From positions 62,001 to 126,000 of the forward strand of contig JBGAVW010000003.1 of assembly GCA_044227925.1 (NCBI GenBank): DNA of 64,000 nucleotides. The letters run 5' to 3'. Below are positions 25,622 through 34,444 of this stretch, one piece after another. The translations under genes were made by a program, and so were the position numbers. The notes beneath the pieces were generated by a model. It was not told where the DNA came from and ran no database searches. It saw only the letters and a program-made list of their open reading frames with translations. Numbering within the stretch: the stretch's first letter is position 1; the number at the start of each line of letters is the position of its first letter. The stretch is from JADJLQ01 sp044227925 (lineage in GTDB: Bacteria; Bacteroidota; Bacteroidia; Chitinophagales; Saprospiraceae).

Positions 25622-26923
25622 ATGAAAAGGAATCTGTTAATCTTTCATTTATTATTGATCACCTTGTATGAGCCTGCTTTTAGCCAGACAAATACTGCCC
25701 TGTTATTATCAGCGCCAAAACAAGTGATCAGTCCGGTTTCAAAACCAGAATTGGCAGGTGTCAATGCAGAGCGGTTAAAAAGAATAGATGATAATATAAA
25801 TCAATGGATGTCAGATGGCCGCCTCAATGGTGCTGTAGCATTGGTTATCCGTAATGGTAAAATTGTCTATAACAAAGCATTTGGATACGATGACATCGCT
25901 AAAACCAAACCCTTACGCACGGATAATATATATCGAATCGCTTCTCAATCAAAAGCAATTACGAGTGCAGCAATTATGATGTTATATGAAGAGGGCAAAT
26001 TTTTGTTAGATGATCCTGTTTCCAGATACATTCCTGAGTTTTCAAAGCAACAGGTGTTGGATAAATTCAATCCCGCTGATAGCAGTTATACTACAGTACC
26101 CGCCAAATCGGACATTACCATCAGGCAATTACTCACTCATACTGCAGGTGTCGGATATCCTGAAATAGGGTCTCCTGAGGCCAAAGCAATTTTTAGCAAG
26201 TCAAAATTGATAGCTGGATTGGGTGCAGCAGAAGGAAGAATATTGGCCGATGATGTAAAGACCATTGCCAAACTACCCTTGTTTCATCAACCGGGCGAAA
26301 AATATCTTTACGGATGGAATATTGATGTGCTGGGATACCTCGTGGAAATATTTTCAGGTATGAGCCTGGATCAGTTTTTAAAGAAAAGAATATTTGAACC
26401 ACTTGGAATGAACGACACTTATTTTTACTTGCCTGAGTCCAAACACAGCAGGCTGGTGAATCTGTTTATAGAAAAAGATAAAAAATTGGTGAATTCACAG
26501 GACGAGGTTCCATTACTGGCTAATTATCCAAAATTCAAAGGAACTTACTACTCAGGTGGTGCTGGCTTGTCATCCACTGCTTTGGACTATGCTATTTTTT
26601 TACAAATGATGCTCAATGGAGGCATTTACAATGGCAAAAGACTATTGTCGGCCAATACGGTACGCATGATGACCATGAATCAAATTGGGGATATCCGTGG
26701 CACCAATGGTTTTGGCCTTGGCTTTGGTATTACTTCTGAAAAAGGCAGTACGCTCTTACCTACCCCGGAAGGAGTATTTGAATGGGGAGGAGCATTTAGC
26801 ACTACTTATTGGGCTGACCCAAAAGAAAAACTCGTTGGCATTTTCTATAGGCAATTGTGGGGATCTTCATTGGGTAACATTGCAGACAAATTTAAGGTTC
26901 TCGTATATCAGTCATTGGAATAA
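25622..26923 (+). CDS. Exported serine hydrolase of the beta-lactamase/penicillin-binding superfamily
   Basis: This 433-residue protein has a signal peptide (LLLITLYEPAFSQ) and a class-C beta-lactamase-like domain covering residues 48-430. The nucleophile motif S-x-x-K is SQSK in YRIASQSKAITSAA, and the catalytic Tyr is in YLYGWNIDVLG. The usual KTG-like strand appears as FEWGGAFST, as in EstB-type esterases rather than true beta-lactamases. It probably hydrolyses an ester or D-amino-acid peptide in the periplasm. The gene stands alone and ends one base from the converging lipoprotein gene. Antibiotic resistance should not be inferred from the name. Confidence 0.9.
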   Translation: MKRNLLIFHLLLITLYEPAFSQTNTALLLSAPKQVISPVSKPELAGVNAERLKRIDDNINQWMSDGRLNGAVALVIRNGKIVYNKAFGYDDIAKTKPLRTDNIYRIASQSKAITSAAIMMLYEEGKFLLDDPVSRYIPEFSKQQVLDKFNPADSSYTTVPAKSDITIRQLLTHTAGVGYPEIGSPEAKAIFSKSKLIAGLGAAEGRILADDVKTIAKLPLFHQPGEKYLYGWNIDVLGYLVEIFSGMSLDQFLKKRIFEPLGMNDTYFYLPESKHSRLVNLFIEKDKKLVNSQDEVPLLANYPKFKGTYYSGGAGLSSTALDYAIFLQMMLNGGIYNGKRLLSANTVRMMTMNQIGDIRGTNGFGLGFGITSEKGSTLLPTPEGVFEWGGAFSTTYWADPKEKLVGIFYRQLWGSSLGNIADKFKVLVYQSLE

Positions 26924-26924
26924 G

Positions 26925-27296
26925 TTATCGAATCAGTTTGATTTTACCACTGCCGGTACTTATTTTTCTCCCTTTAATAAGATGATTATATACAATTCCT
27001 TTTTCAAAATCCAGTAGCTGAGATACCCCTATACCGTTTTCTTCTGACCAGGTAATAAATATTTTACTTGGGCCAATTTGTTCTGCCAGATAAGTTTCAT
27101 TGGCTTTTATACCTTTTTCATCGCCTGCTATGGCTTCCCAATGCATGGTACTATCTGAGTCAAAAAGGACATGGTAGATGCTTTCGCCGTATTTATATTC
27201 CAAGGTTTTATTGACCAGATCAGCAGGTGTAATCCCCGTGGCATTGTCTTTGCAGGCCAAAAAGAAAAAAAAGGTATTAAGTAAAAGTTGTTTCAT
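26925..27296 (-). CDS. Small lipoprotein with MoaF-like calycin domain
   Basis: This 123-residue protein has a short lipoprotein signal (FFFFLAC, then KDNATG). The mature part is a single small beta-barrel-like domain with recurring aromatic strands: YKYGESIYHVLF, MHWEAIAGDEKG, IFITWSEENGIGV and VYNHLIKG. I recognise this as similar to the MoaF/phenolic-acid-decarboxylase-like lipocalin fold, which binds small ligands in some relatives; this is from memory and not certain. It lies 7 bases downstream of the YeiH-type transporter and is co-transcribed with it. No function can be assigned. Confidence 0.7.
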   Translation of the reverse strand: MKQLLLNTFFFFLACKDNATGITPADLVNKTLEYKYGESIYHVLFDSDSTMHWEAIAGDEKGIKANETYLAEQIGPSKIFITWSEENGIGVSQLLDFEKGIVYNHLIKGRKISTGSGKIKLIR

Positions 27297-27303
27297 GCTG
27301 CAA

Positions 27304-28608
27304 TTATTTTATGTCCGGAATAGGAAGTATATATCCACCAAATAATACATATGCCCATAGTAATGTCCATACAATATTAAATAGCTGGGATAATATAAAT
27401 GACCAGGCTGGTCTTAAACCATTTCCTGTAAATAACTCTTTAAAATTAGCTTCCAAGCCAATAGAAACAAAGGCTAGTGCAAACCAAAGAGTGCGTATTC
27501 CATTTAAAAAGCCTCCAATCTGTTTTGAAGTATCTGTGGGTATCAAAAAAGAAAAAATTAAAGATGCCAGAATAAATCCAAGTACAAATTTGGGGAATCT
27601 GTCCCAAATGGTCTTCCATTTATTTTCAATAGCTTTTTCTTTGCTGTTATTTCGGTATGACCACCAGATGGAGATAAATAAAGCAGCAAAACCAATCAAT
27701 ACATTCTGAGAAAACTTTACTATCACACCGGCTTTAGTAGCGATAGGCCCCACCAGCTGACTGGCTGCCGTCACAGATGCGGTGGTATCCAGAGTACCTC
27801 CCAGCCAGGCTCCACCAATGATTTCAGGTATTTGAAATACTTTTATCAGCCAGGGTTGAATAATCAGCATGGGAATAGCTATTAATAAAACCAGGGTAGT
27901 AACATAGGATAATTTTTTCTTATCACCGTTAATAGCTCCACTTGCCACGATGGCCGCCGACACTCCGCATATGGAAACCGCTGAAGCAATCATTACCGCA
28001 AATTCATCATCTACATGAAGTCGTTTACTGATCCACATGGACACAAACCAAACCACCAATACTACTACAATTGCCTGTATAATTCCAGGCAAGCCTGCTT
28101 TGATAATATCTGAAAATAGCACACTGGTACCTAAAATGACCAATCCAGATTTGATATACAACTCTGATCGCGCCACTGATATTAGCCAGGAGGGAGCCCA
28201 TTTAAGATTGCGCATAATCAATCCAATCAATAATGCAAATACAACATATTCAATTCCGTAACTATTTATTACCTGGTTACCGGCCATTACCAAAGAAAGC
28301 AAAGCAAGTAGAAATAAAGTCAAAAAACCTGCTGCGTATTTGCCTATGGAGTCAGAAGCGATTGCTTTAGATGCTAAAAAAGCAAAAGCAGAACAGAGTA
28401 TCGCTAAAATGGTTAAGTTTTCCTTTGTAAACACTTTATTTCCAAGGTCTTCGATTTTGGACCAGCTGTACACCGGTGGCTTATAGGCAAAATCGACTGA
28501 TGCGAAAACCATGGCTAACACCATTACTACCATAGCACCGGAAATGATCAGTGACCAGTGGTCTTCTGTGAAATAAAATCTCGATTTGGAATCGTTGGTT
28601 GAAGTCAT
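27304..28608 (-). CDS. YeiH/UPF0324-family membrane transporter (putative sulfate exporter family)
   Basis: This 434-residue integral membrane protein has about eleven helices. Family marks are FALLIGLIMRN, SGLVILGTSVLFSDI, AVSICGVSAAIVASGAI and GGTLDTTASVTAA; the last matches the conserved central segment of YeiH (Cons_hypoth698). The family is annotated as a putative sulfate exporter, but direct transport evidence is thin. Here it is followed by a small lipoprotein and lies 2 kb from the persulfide operon without belonging to it. It starts 123 bases from the divergent ECF sigma gene. Confidence 0.9.
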   Translation of the reverse strand: MTSTNDSKSRFYFTEDHWSLIISGAMVVMVLAMVFASVDFAYKPPVYSWSKIEDLGNKVFTKENLTILAILCSAFAFLASKAIASDSIGKYAAGFLTLFLLALLSLVMAGNQVINSYGIEYVVFALLIGLIMRNLKWAPSWLISVARSELYIKSGLVILGTSVLFSDIIKAGLPGIIQAIVVVLVVWFVSMWISKRLHVDDEFAVMIASAVSICGVSAAIVASGAINGDKKKLSYVTTLVLLIAIPMLIIQPWLIKVFQIPEIIGGAWLGGTLDTTASVTAASQLVGPIATKAGVIVKFSQNVLIGFAALFISIWWSYRNNSKEKAIENKWKTIWDRFPKFVLGFILASLIFSFLIPTDTSKQIGGFLNGIRTLWFALAFVSIGLEANFKELFTGNGLRPAWSFILSQLFNIVWTLLWAYVLFGGYILPIPDIK

Positions 28609-28731
28609 CAGGATAAAAATAACTCTTCAGATTGGATTTATAGAGTGTTTGAATGGCTGAACAAAAATATTTTATAATAGATGCAACTAATTCTTGCTAT
28701 TTTATCACTAACATAAAAAAAGCAATAAAAA

Positions 28732-29253
28732 GTGCTGGAAAATTTTTCTGATCGATGGCTGGTGGAACAATTTTTATTCTTTAAAAATGAAAAGGCCTTT
28801 TCGAGATTGTACGACAGACATTGTAAATCGATGTATGCCATTGCGTTACAAATAACGGATGGTAATAAATTACAGGCTGAGGATATTATTCAAACCACCT
28901 GGCTAAAGGCGATACAGAAACTGAATGATTTTAGATGGGAAAGTTCCCTGAGAACCTGGTTGATATCCATACTGATCATTACGGGCAAAGAAATTAATAG
29001 AAAAATAAAATCACATACCGATATAGAGCTGACGGTGGAAAATGCGGCCCCTTTAACCAAAACTATTGATAACATAGATTTGGAAAAGGCCATGGCGCTG
29101 CTGCCCCCGGGCTACAAAGTAGTATTTGTATTGCATGACATTGAAGGATACAAACATGAGGAAATAGGCAGCTTATTAGGTATTCATGCCGGCACTTCAA
29201 AAAGTCAGTTGTTCAATGCTAGAAAAATGCTGAGAAATTATTTAATGAATTAA
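28732..29253 (+). CDS. ECF-type RNA polymerase sigma factor
   Basis: This 173-residue sigma factor has only the two ECF domains. Region 2 spans 15-85 (KAFSRLYDRHCKSMYAIAL, AEDIIQTTWLKAIQKL) and region 4 spans 118-170 (LPPGYKVVFVLHDIEGYKHEEI, GTSKSQLFNARKML). The start is GTG, the only start codon that keeps region 2 complete. It lies 12 bases upstream of a membrane protein that occupies the usual anti-sigma position but carries a YCII domain. It lacks the C-terminal extension of DGPF-associated ECF42 sigma factors. Regulation by the downstream protein is inferred from position. Confidence 0.9.
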   Translation: MLENFSDRWLVEQFLFFKNEKAFSRLYDRHCKSMYAIALQITDGNKLQAEDIIQTTWLKAIQKLNDFRWESSLRTWLISILIITGKEINRKIKSHTDIELTVENAAPLTKTIDNIDLEKAMALLPPGYKVVFVLHDIEGYKHEEIGSLLGIHAGTSKSQLFNARKMLRNYLMN

Positions 29254-29265
29254 AAATACCGATCA

Positions 29266-29787
29266 ATGGGAGATAAAAATTACTTAGGGACACCATTGCC
29301 ACCCGAATTAAAATCAAAAATTATTTCATCATTAAAATCAAATAATATGATTTCGAACTCTACCTTACCCAAACAAACCTTTGCGATTCTCGGATTGCTG
29401 TTGATCGCTGCTTTTTCCTGTGGCTATTTTTCGAATACTTTTTTAAACACAAATAAAACAAAAGAGATGGTTATGGATAATAAGTCTAAATTTATGCTCA
29501 TACTTAAAAATACACCCGAATTTAAAGAAGACATCGCTCATGTGGCCGAATATGGCCAATGGATGTCTGATCTCGTAGCCCGCGGTGTAATGGCTACCGG
29601 TGATGAGCTGGATGTAAATGGGACTCTGCTCGGTAATAATCAAGGCAATCCCTCTGAATTAAACACAATAAGCGGTTATTTCCTGATAGAAACAGATAGT
29701 GAATCAGAAGCCATTGATATTGCAAATGCATGTCCCCATATTAAACACGGTGGCCAGGTGATGATAAAAAAAGTAATACAACATTGA
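29266..29787 (+). CDS. Membrane-anchored YCII/DGPF-domain protein in the anti-sigma position
   Basis: The 173-residue protein has three parts: a short cytoplasmic N-terminus (1-36, with PLPPELKSKIISSLK), one membrane helix (37-56) and a YCII/DGPF-type domain (75-171). The last part begins KFMLILKNT, includes HVAEYGQWM and ends CPHIKHGGQVMIKK, typical of DGPF members. YCII domains are normally soluble and cytoplasmic; here the topology puts the domain in the periplasm. The N-terminal stub resembles the sigma-binding helix of minimal Bacteroidota anti-sigma factors. I infer an anti-sigma factor whose sensor is a YCII domain. It follows the ECF gene by 12 bases. Confidence 0.8.
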   Translation: MGDKNYLGTPLPPELKSKIISSLKSNNMISNSTLPKQTFAILGLLLIAAFSCGYFSNTFLNTNKTKEMVMDNKSKFMLILKNTPEFKEDIAHVAEYGQWMSDLVARGVMATGDELDVNGTLLGNNQGNPSELNTISGYFLIETDSESEAIDIANACPHIKHGGQVMIKKVIQH

Positions 29788-29900
29788 TTTAAGTGTTATC
29801 TATACTTGCAGTAAACAATCCCTTTTTTAAAGTAAATGAATAGCAGGACACTTCAATACGTTATTTAATTTCATCTTGATTCTGTATTTTCAACTTCAAT

Positions 29901-30626
29901 ATGAAAAAAACAGAATTACCTCCATCCAGCCTCCATTCATTTTATGTAAATGGGGCGGAAAGAAACTATATAAAAGTGGAACCACTTAATCCAATAAATA
30001 TTGTTATCGTATTTCACGGAAATGGAGGAACCGCCGAAGGGTTTCAAAAAAAATATACTTTAGAAAAAGTATTCACTCAAAGTATCCTGGTGTATTTTCA
30101 GGGAATACCGGGAATAGGTGGCGGGTTTGATCCGAAAGGACTAAAAAATGGCTGGCAAAGAAAGACCGGAGATGGGGATGATCGTGATCTGAAGGCCATT
30201 GATATATTAATAAAAGAACTGTCAAAAGAATATCCTGGCCTTCAGAATCAAATCTACGCAATGGGACATAGCAATGGAGGCAGGTTTACCTATCTACTTT
30301 GGAATCAAAGACCTGAACTGTTTAAAGGATTCGTCATCAATGCTCACCAGGCAACTGATTTATTCGAAAAATCGGTACCCCCAAAATCAGCTTTTATCAG
30401 TACCGGTAGCCAGGACAAAGTGGTAAATAATGCAAATCAGATGAAATCCGCCACTATGGTAATAGATGCGCTCACCCTTTCCAATATAGTCAATAAAACA
30501 GAACAACTGACAGTGTACCGTAATACCAATAAACAAATAAGCTTGTATCATTATATACATTCCGGTGGGCATGATCTGCCGAAAGCAGCACTGCCATATA
30601 TAAACGAGTTTTTATTAAATGCATAA
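29901..30626 (+). CDS. Poly(3-hydroxybutyrate)-depolymerase-like esterase (LpqC family)
   Basis: This 241-residue alpha/beta hydrolase has an oxyanion HGNGG motif in the first strand region, the nucleophile elbow GHSNG (AMGHSNGGRFTYLLW) and a C-terminal HSGGHDLP segment that supplies the catalytic His. The organisation matches the LpqC/PHB-depolymerase esterase group, which also includes feruloyl and acetyl-xylan esterases. There is no signal peptide, so it acts in the cytoplasm, unlike many secreted relatives. It is a single-gene unit between the ECF pair and a converging gene. The substrate is not determined. Confidence 0.85.
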   Translation: MKKTELPPSSLHSFYVNGAERNYIKVEPLNPINIVIVFHGNGGTAEGFQKKYTLEKVFTQSILVYFQGIPGIGGGFDPKGLKNGWQRKTGDGDDRDLKAIDILIKELSKEYPGLQNQIYAMGHSNGGRFTYLLWNQRPELFKGFVINAHQATDLFEKSVPPKSAFISTGSQDKVVNNANQMKSATMVIDALTLSNIVNKTEQLTVYRNTNKQISLYHYIHSGGHDLPKAALPYINEFLLNA

Positions 30627-30710
30627 TCCTGATTGCCTCAGGAGGATAAAATCCCATGTGAAGTGCAAACTCGTAAATTTAAATACTATCTCTGTGGAGG
30701 ATAAATAAAA

Positions 30711-30741
30711 AAGCCGCTACAAATTTTCATTGTGGCGGCTT
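30711..30741 (-). terminator. Intrinsic terminator of the Cys/Met-rich exported protein gene
   Basis: AAGCCGCTACAA (30711-30722) pairs with 30730-30741 through 12 pairs, including one G-T pair, around a 7-base loop. Read on the minus strand the stem is followed by a T-rich run (TTTTTTATTTAT). It lies 23 bases after the stop of the gene at 30764 and also between converging genes. Confidence 0.85.
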
Positions 30742-30763
30742 CCAAAAATATATTAATCTCAGA

Positions 30764-31189
30764 TTAGGTTTTTGCCTTCATATGGCATTCTCCCTTCGCC
30801 ATTTTTTCTGCACATTCAGCTTTTGACATTTTACTGCAATCCATTTTTTTCATTTCACTCGTATGAGAAGAAACCGGAACAGCATGCATTTCATTCATTT
30901 CAGGGGCCTTATTTACAAACATTTTCTCATTTGCATCGAATTTCATTTCCACTATGGATGTAGACCCACTGTGTGCACAGCTGGATACTTTATAGTAAGA
31001 AAGATCGCCGGTGGCAACATCTTTCCTGACTTGTATTCCTTCTCTGTCAGCTGCTACTAATGCAGCAGCTTCTTTAGAAGAGCAGCAACTTTTACCATTG
31101 GCTGCGGCCATTGACTTTCCATGACAAGATTGAGATATTGCCATTCCGGAAAACATGACCAATAAAAGCATGGTGATTAAATACTTCAT
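30764..31189 (-). CDS. Exported Cys/Met/Lys-rich small protein, possible metal binder
   Basis: This 141-residue protein has a clear signal peptide (LLLVMFSGMAISQ). The mature part opens with SCHGKSMAAANGKSCCSSKEAA and closes with a repeating Cys/Met/Lys tail (MDCSKMSKAECAEKMAKGECHMKAKT has Cys every 8-9 residues). I do not recognise a family. The C/H/M content suggests binding of copper, zinc or another soft metal in the periplasm. It has a well-formed promoter and a terminator, so it is a single-gene unit. Function is unproven. Confidence 0.75.
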   Translation of the reverse strand: MKYLITMLLLVMFSGMAISQSCHGKSMAAANGKSCCSSKEAAALVAADREGIQVRKDVATGDLSYYKVSSCAHSGSTSIVEMKFDANEKMFVNKAPEMNEMHAVPVSSHTSEMKKMDCSKMSKAECAEKMAKGECHMKAKT

Positions 31190-31224
31190 CGGATTTATTT
31201 TTTAAGAGTTAAATAATTTTCATA

Positions 31225-31255
31225 TAAATATACCAGAGTTTTTAGGATTTGTCAA
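31225..31255 (-). promoter_or_regulatory. Promoter TTG-N20-TATATTTA
   Basis: On the minus strand a TTG -33 box (31255-31253) is followed after 20 bases by TATATTTA (31232-31225), one base from TAnnTTTG. It lies 35 bases upstream of the ATG of the Cys/Met-rich protein gene. Confidence 0.6.
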
Positions 31256-31328
31256 CTATGGTATATAAAATAGATTAAATCGGTAGCATCTTGCGCTTAT
31301 TTTTTTTCCTCCTGCACTGGAAAGTTGT

Positions 31329-31345
31329 TGACTTCAGTGAAGTCA
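31329..31345. repeat. Palindrome TGACTTCA-G-TGAAGTCA
   Basis: A perfect 8-bp inverted repeat with a one-base centre, too tight for a hairpin but right for a dimeric DNA-binding protein. It lies about 75 bases upstream of the promoter of the Cys/Met-rich protein gene, inside a 287-base gap that otherwise shows nothing coding. Confidence 0.35.
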
Positions 31346-31476
31346 TATTACAAAAAAGCTTTAATTGGAAATGGTCAAAACTGAATTAAATTTTCAAAAA
31401 TTCCGATTAAAATCTGTCGTTATTTTTAAGGTGATTACGAGAACGGGTCAGTTTGTTTTTTAATCCAATCCGACCA

Positions 31477-33225
31477 CTAATAAATAATAATTTTACCTGC
31501 ATATTTTGATTCGTCCGACAATGCAAAATAATAATAAAGCCCCGGAGAAAGATGGACATCCAGCAACACAATAGGACTATCCATACGAATCGATTTTAAG
31601 ACCATTTTTCCCTGGAGGTTTACAATTTCAATTGATCTTAATTTATCACCGGAGGAAGTTTCAAAATATATTTTATCTTTTACCGGATTAGGATAAACCT
31701 TTATATCGTTTAGTTTGACTTCAGAATTAACACCGGTAGTCATGAGTTTTTTAGCCAATAGATATGCTTTGTACACATTTAATATCCCATAACCATAGGT
31801 ATTATTAGGTATTGAATTTGGTTTTTCATTCCCGCAAGAGAATCTTTGAAACCGCACATCTGCTGATTGTTCTAATATATCTTCAAGCAGTTCCACCTTG
31901 CCAGATAAAGCTGGAAAAGCCGATATCAATAAGGCCACCGCACCGGCAACATGTGGTCCTGCCATACTGGTACCCTGGAAAATGCCAAAACCACCATTAC
32001 GGATAGTAGACAGAGTACTCACACCCGGCGCTACAATATTGGGTTTAATCCTATTGGAGCTATCTACTATGACCGTCCCCCTACTGCTAAATCCTGCAAT
32101 AGAATCACCGACATTACTTGCACCTACGGTAAAAGATGCTTCAAAAATAGCCGCTGGACTATTGATACTATTACATCCTCTCGATCCGTCATTACCTGCC
32201 GATGCCGTCACAAAAATGCCCGCAGCTTTAAGATTCCTGACGACCTCATCCATTGTAGAAAAGTTTGCCTGATTACATCCTTCCTGCAATGGGCAGCCCC
32301 AACTATTATTGATCACATGAGGGGCTTTTGTTGGATCAGGGTTTTTATTGTTAACATCCGTTGGAGCCAGAAACCATTCAAAGCATTCAATATAACTTGC
32401 AGGCGTACCCCAGCCTCGTTCCATACATCTGCAAGCAATCCATTTCGCATCAGGTGCTACACCAATCTGCTGATCATTGGCATTCATAGTACCCATCGTA
32501 TGCGTACCATGATTATCATCATCACATGGGCCTATGGTGTCTAATCCACATGGATTGTTATATTCATTGGCAGTAGTATCTCTATTCAGCGGATGCAGGG
32601 TATGGATAGCATCATGCCAATTGTAATTATTATTGATGATATTACCAGATAAAGTACCTCTATAGTTTGACTTAAGCAATGGATGCAATTCCACCCCCGT
32701 ATCCTCACCACCGATTACTGTACCTTGCCCCTTGATTCCAAGCGACCAAAGCGAATCTGCTTTTATTCTTGCAATGCCCCATTGCACTATCGACCCACGG
32801 CTTTCAATTATTGAATTATCTTGTTCAAAAACAACTGGTTTATGGTAAGTATAGGGGGAATTATGTTCAAGTCTGATTACAGAATTCTGTCTTGATAAAT
32901 AATCTAAGACTTTTGCATCCGCGGCAGGAATATGTATTGCATTTATAATAAAAAATGATCTGTGCCCGATATTGTGTGCGATCAAATAATGTAAGATCCC
33001 TGCCTGACTTTTTATTGCATCCGACCATAATGCTGTATAAACATAGTCTCCTTTCTTATTTTTGGATTCAAATGTCCTGGTAATTTTGCTAAGGTCCGGG
33101 TGGTCCGACTTTAATATGCATAAAATATCTGCTGTACCCTTGTTATTGATTTCATTGATTATCAGGGGATCAATGGCAAGATGGGGTCCAAAAAAGAATA
33201 GCAGGATGCAAGTCAGGGTGTTCAT
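31477..33225 (-). CDS. Subtilisin-like (S8) secreted protease with T9SS sorting domain
   Basis: This 582-residue protein has an N-terminal signal, a prodomain-like region (30-130) and an S8 catalytic domain (150-470). The triad is D175 (GGEDTG), H239 (NHGTHTMG) and S420 (GTSMAGPHVAG), with oxyanion N345 (ASAGNDG). The last 75 residues (KVYPNPVKDKIYFE, then LQGKMVLKS and LSPGLYYY) are a type A T9SS C-terminal sorting domain, so the enzyme should be secreted and anchored or released at the surface. Nine or more cysteines suggest disulfides. It lies 12 bases downstream of the T9SS-tagged esterase and is co-transcribed with it. Confidence 0.93.
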   Translation of the reverse strand: MNTLTCILLFFFGPHLAIDPLIINEINNKGTADILCILKSDHPDLSKITRTFESKNKKGDYVYTALWSDAIKSQAGILHYLIAHNIGHRSFFIINAIHIPAADAKVLDYLSRQNSVIRLEHNSPYTYHKPVVFEQDNSIIESRGSIVQWGIARIKADSLWSLGIKGQGTVIGGEDTGVELHPLLKSNYRGTLSGNIINNNYNWHDAIHTLHPLNRDTTANEYNNPCGLDTIGPCDDDNHGTHTMGTMNANDQQIGVAPDAKWIACRCMERGWGTPASYIECFEWFLAPTDVNNKNPDPTKAPHVINNSWGCPLQEGCNQANFSTMDEVVRNLKAAGIFVTASAGNDGSRGCNSINSPAAIFEASFTVGASNVGDSIAGFSSRGTVIVDSSNRIKPNIVAPGVSTLSTIRNGGFGIFQGTSMAGPHVAGAVALLISAFPALSGKVELLEDILEQSADVRFQRFSCGNEKPNSIPNNTYGYGILNVYKAYLLAKKLMTTGVNSEVKLNDIKVYPNPVKDKIYFETSSGDKLRSIEIVNLQGKMVLKSIRMDSPIVLLDVHLSPGLYYYFALSDESKYAGKIIIY

Positions 33226-33237
33226 AAAGATATATGA

Positions 33238-34440
33238 TTATTGCACGATGATTTTAGAGTATAATTTACTTTGATCCTGTAATACAATTTCAAATGCATA
33301 GACTCCCGGAGTCAAACGACTAGACCAGGAAATACGATTTTGATCCCTGGTGATGAAAATAGACCGACCCATCATATCCATCATTTTGCAATGCAGGATT
33401 TTTTCCTCTGACTCTATATATATATGATCTATCGTTGGATTAGGATATATTTTTACATTTTGGATTTTTATTTTATCTTTTTGGTTCGATACAATTTGCC
33501 TGCATATGGTTTCATTCATTTGTAATTTGGCTAATACCCTAAAGGAATCAACATAAGGTTTAAAACTCTCTTCGAAATAAATATCGGTATGCATACCACC
33601 GGGGACAGTGATAAGCGTTTCTTTAATCTTTTTCTGCTTCATTACCGGATGCATAGCACCACTGCCATAAATGGAAACATAGCCCCCTGCTTTGCCAAAC
33701 AAGTATGGCACTGTAGCATCGGCTGTGCCGTGAATACTGGTAATAGGAGGTTCACCCGTATCAAACCAATCTGTACTGAAAATACCACCCGATAAATTTA
33801 ATACACCGGCCAACTTGCTACTGTGTTTCAAGGTACTATTATTGCTGTTGCCCGAAAATCCGCCATTTTTATCCATTACCGTCTTTAAGAAGGGAGGGAT
33901 GCTATCTTTTTCATCAAGATACGCACATTGAATGGTGGTAATGGCACCGGCACTGATGCCTCCACCGAAAATCAGGTTGGTATCCAATTTATATTTATCT
34001 GCCTGGGATCTGAGAAAACGTATGGACGCTTTCATATCCGACATCGCTTTCATGGCCACATCTATTATTGCCACGGAGTCAGGAAATCCGAGTACAAAAA
34101 CAGGCCAGATCCGATAATCTATACATGCAGTGACATACCCATGCCTTGCAAAATAATGCCCAAGGTCACTCAATTGTGACCGGTCTCCAAATACAAATGC
34201 ACCTCCAAATGCCAACACCAGAGCTGGCCTCAACTCTGCATTGTCACCATCCGGTTCGTATATATCCATATTCAGGTTAAGGCTGTCACCCAGTACGGAG
34301 GCATTTCGACCATATGTTACCGTGCTTACTTTAGTTTTGCCAAAGACTTCGTTTACAAAGCGTTTTCCATCACAGGAATTCAGTTGCCCGCTAAGGGCAT
34401 AATTAAAAAAACATAAAAGCAATATGGAATACAATTTCAT
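33238..34440 (-). CDS. Secreted alpha/beta hydrolase (carboxylesterase) with T9SS sorting domain
   Basis: This 400-residue protein has a signal peptide (ILLLCFFNYALSGQ). An esterase domain (30-310) has the oxyanion segment AFGGAFVFGD, nucleophile S163 (GGGISAGA), an Asp in HGTADATVPY and a His in VPGGMHTD. The C-terminal 75 residues (KIYPNPTIDHIYIE, MMGRSIFIT, LTPGVYAFE) form a type A T9SS sorting domain. It is probably a surface or secreted esterase acting on polysaccharide esters or lipids. It is the first gene of a two-gene unit with the subtilase. A TAGATTTG box lies 4 bases before the ATG. Confidence 0.9.
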   Translation of the reverse strand: MKLYSILLLCFFNYALSGQLNSCDGKRFVNEVFGKTKVSTVTYGRNASVLGDSLNLNMDIYEPDGDNAELRPALVLAFGGAFVFGDRSQLSDLGHYFARHGYVTACIDYRIWPVFVLGFPDSVAIIDVAMKAMSDMKASIRFLRSQADKYKLDTNLIFGGGISAGAITTIQCAYLDEKDSIPPFLKTVMDKNGGFSGNSNNSTLKHSSKLAGVLNLSGGIFSTDWFDTGEPPITSIHGTADATVPYLFGKAGGYVSIYGSGAMHPVMKQKKIKETLITVPGGMHTDIYFEESFKPYVDSFRVLAKLQMNETICRQIVSNQKDKIKIQNVKIYPNPTIDHIYIESEEKILHCKMMDMMGRSIFITRDQNRISWSSRLTPGVYAFEIVLQDQSKLYSKIIVQ

Positions 34441-34444
34441 GATG

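Noticed and set aside
25622..26923. Possible antibiotic-resistance beta-lactamase.
   Set aside because: The SxxK motif and fold match the EstB-like serine-hydrolase group, but the KTG motif is not typical; a resistance role cannot be claimed.
27304..28608. YeiH-type transporter as a member of the persulfide operon.
   Set aside because: It is on the opposite strand, with its own lipoprotein partner, 2 kb away and separated by an unrelated gene; a functional link by sulfur is only suggestive.
31951..32544. A 197-residue plus-strand frame inside the subtilase gene.
   Set aside because: The subtilase catalytic triad and sorting domain lie on the minus strand in this region, so the frame is a shadow.
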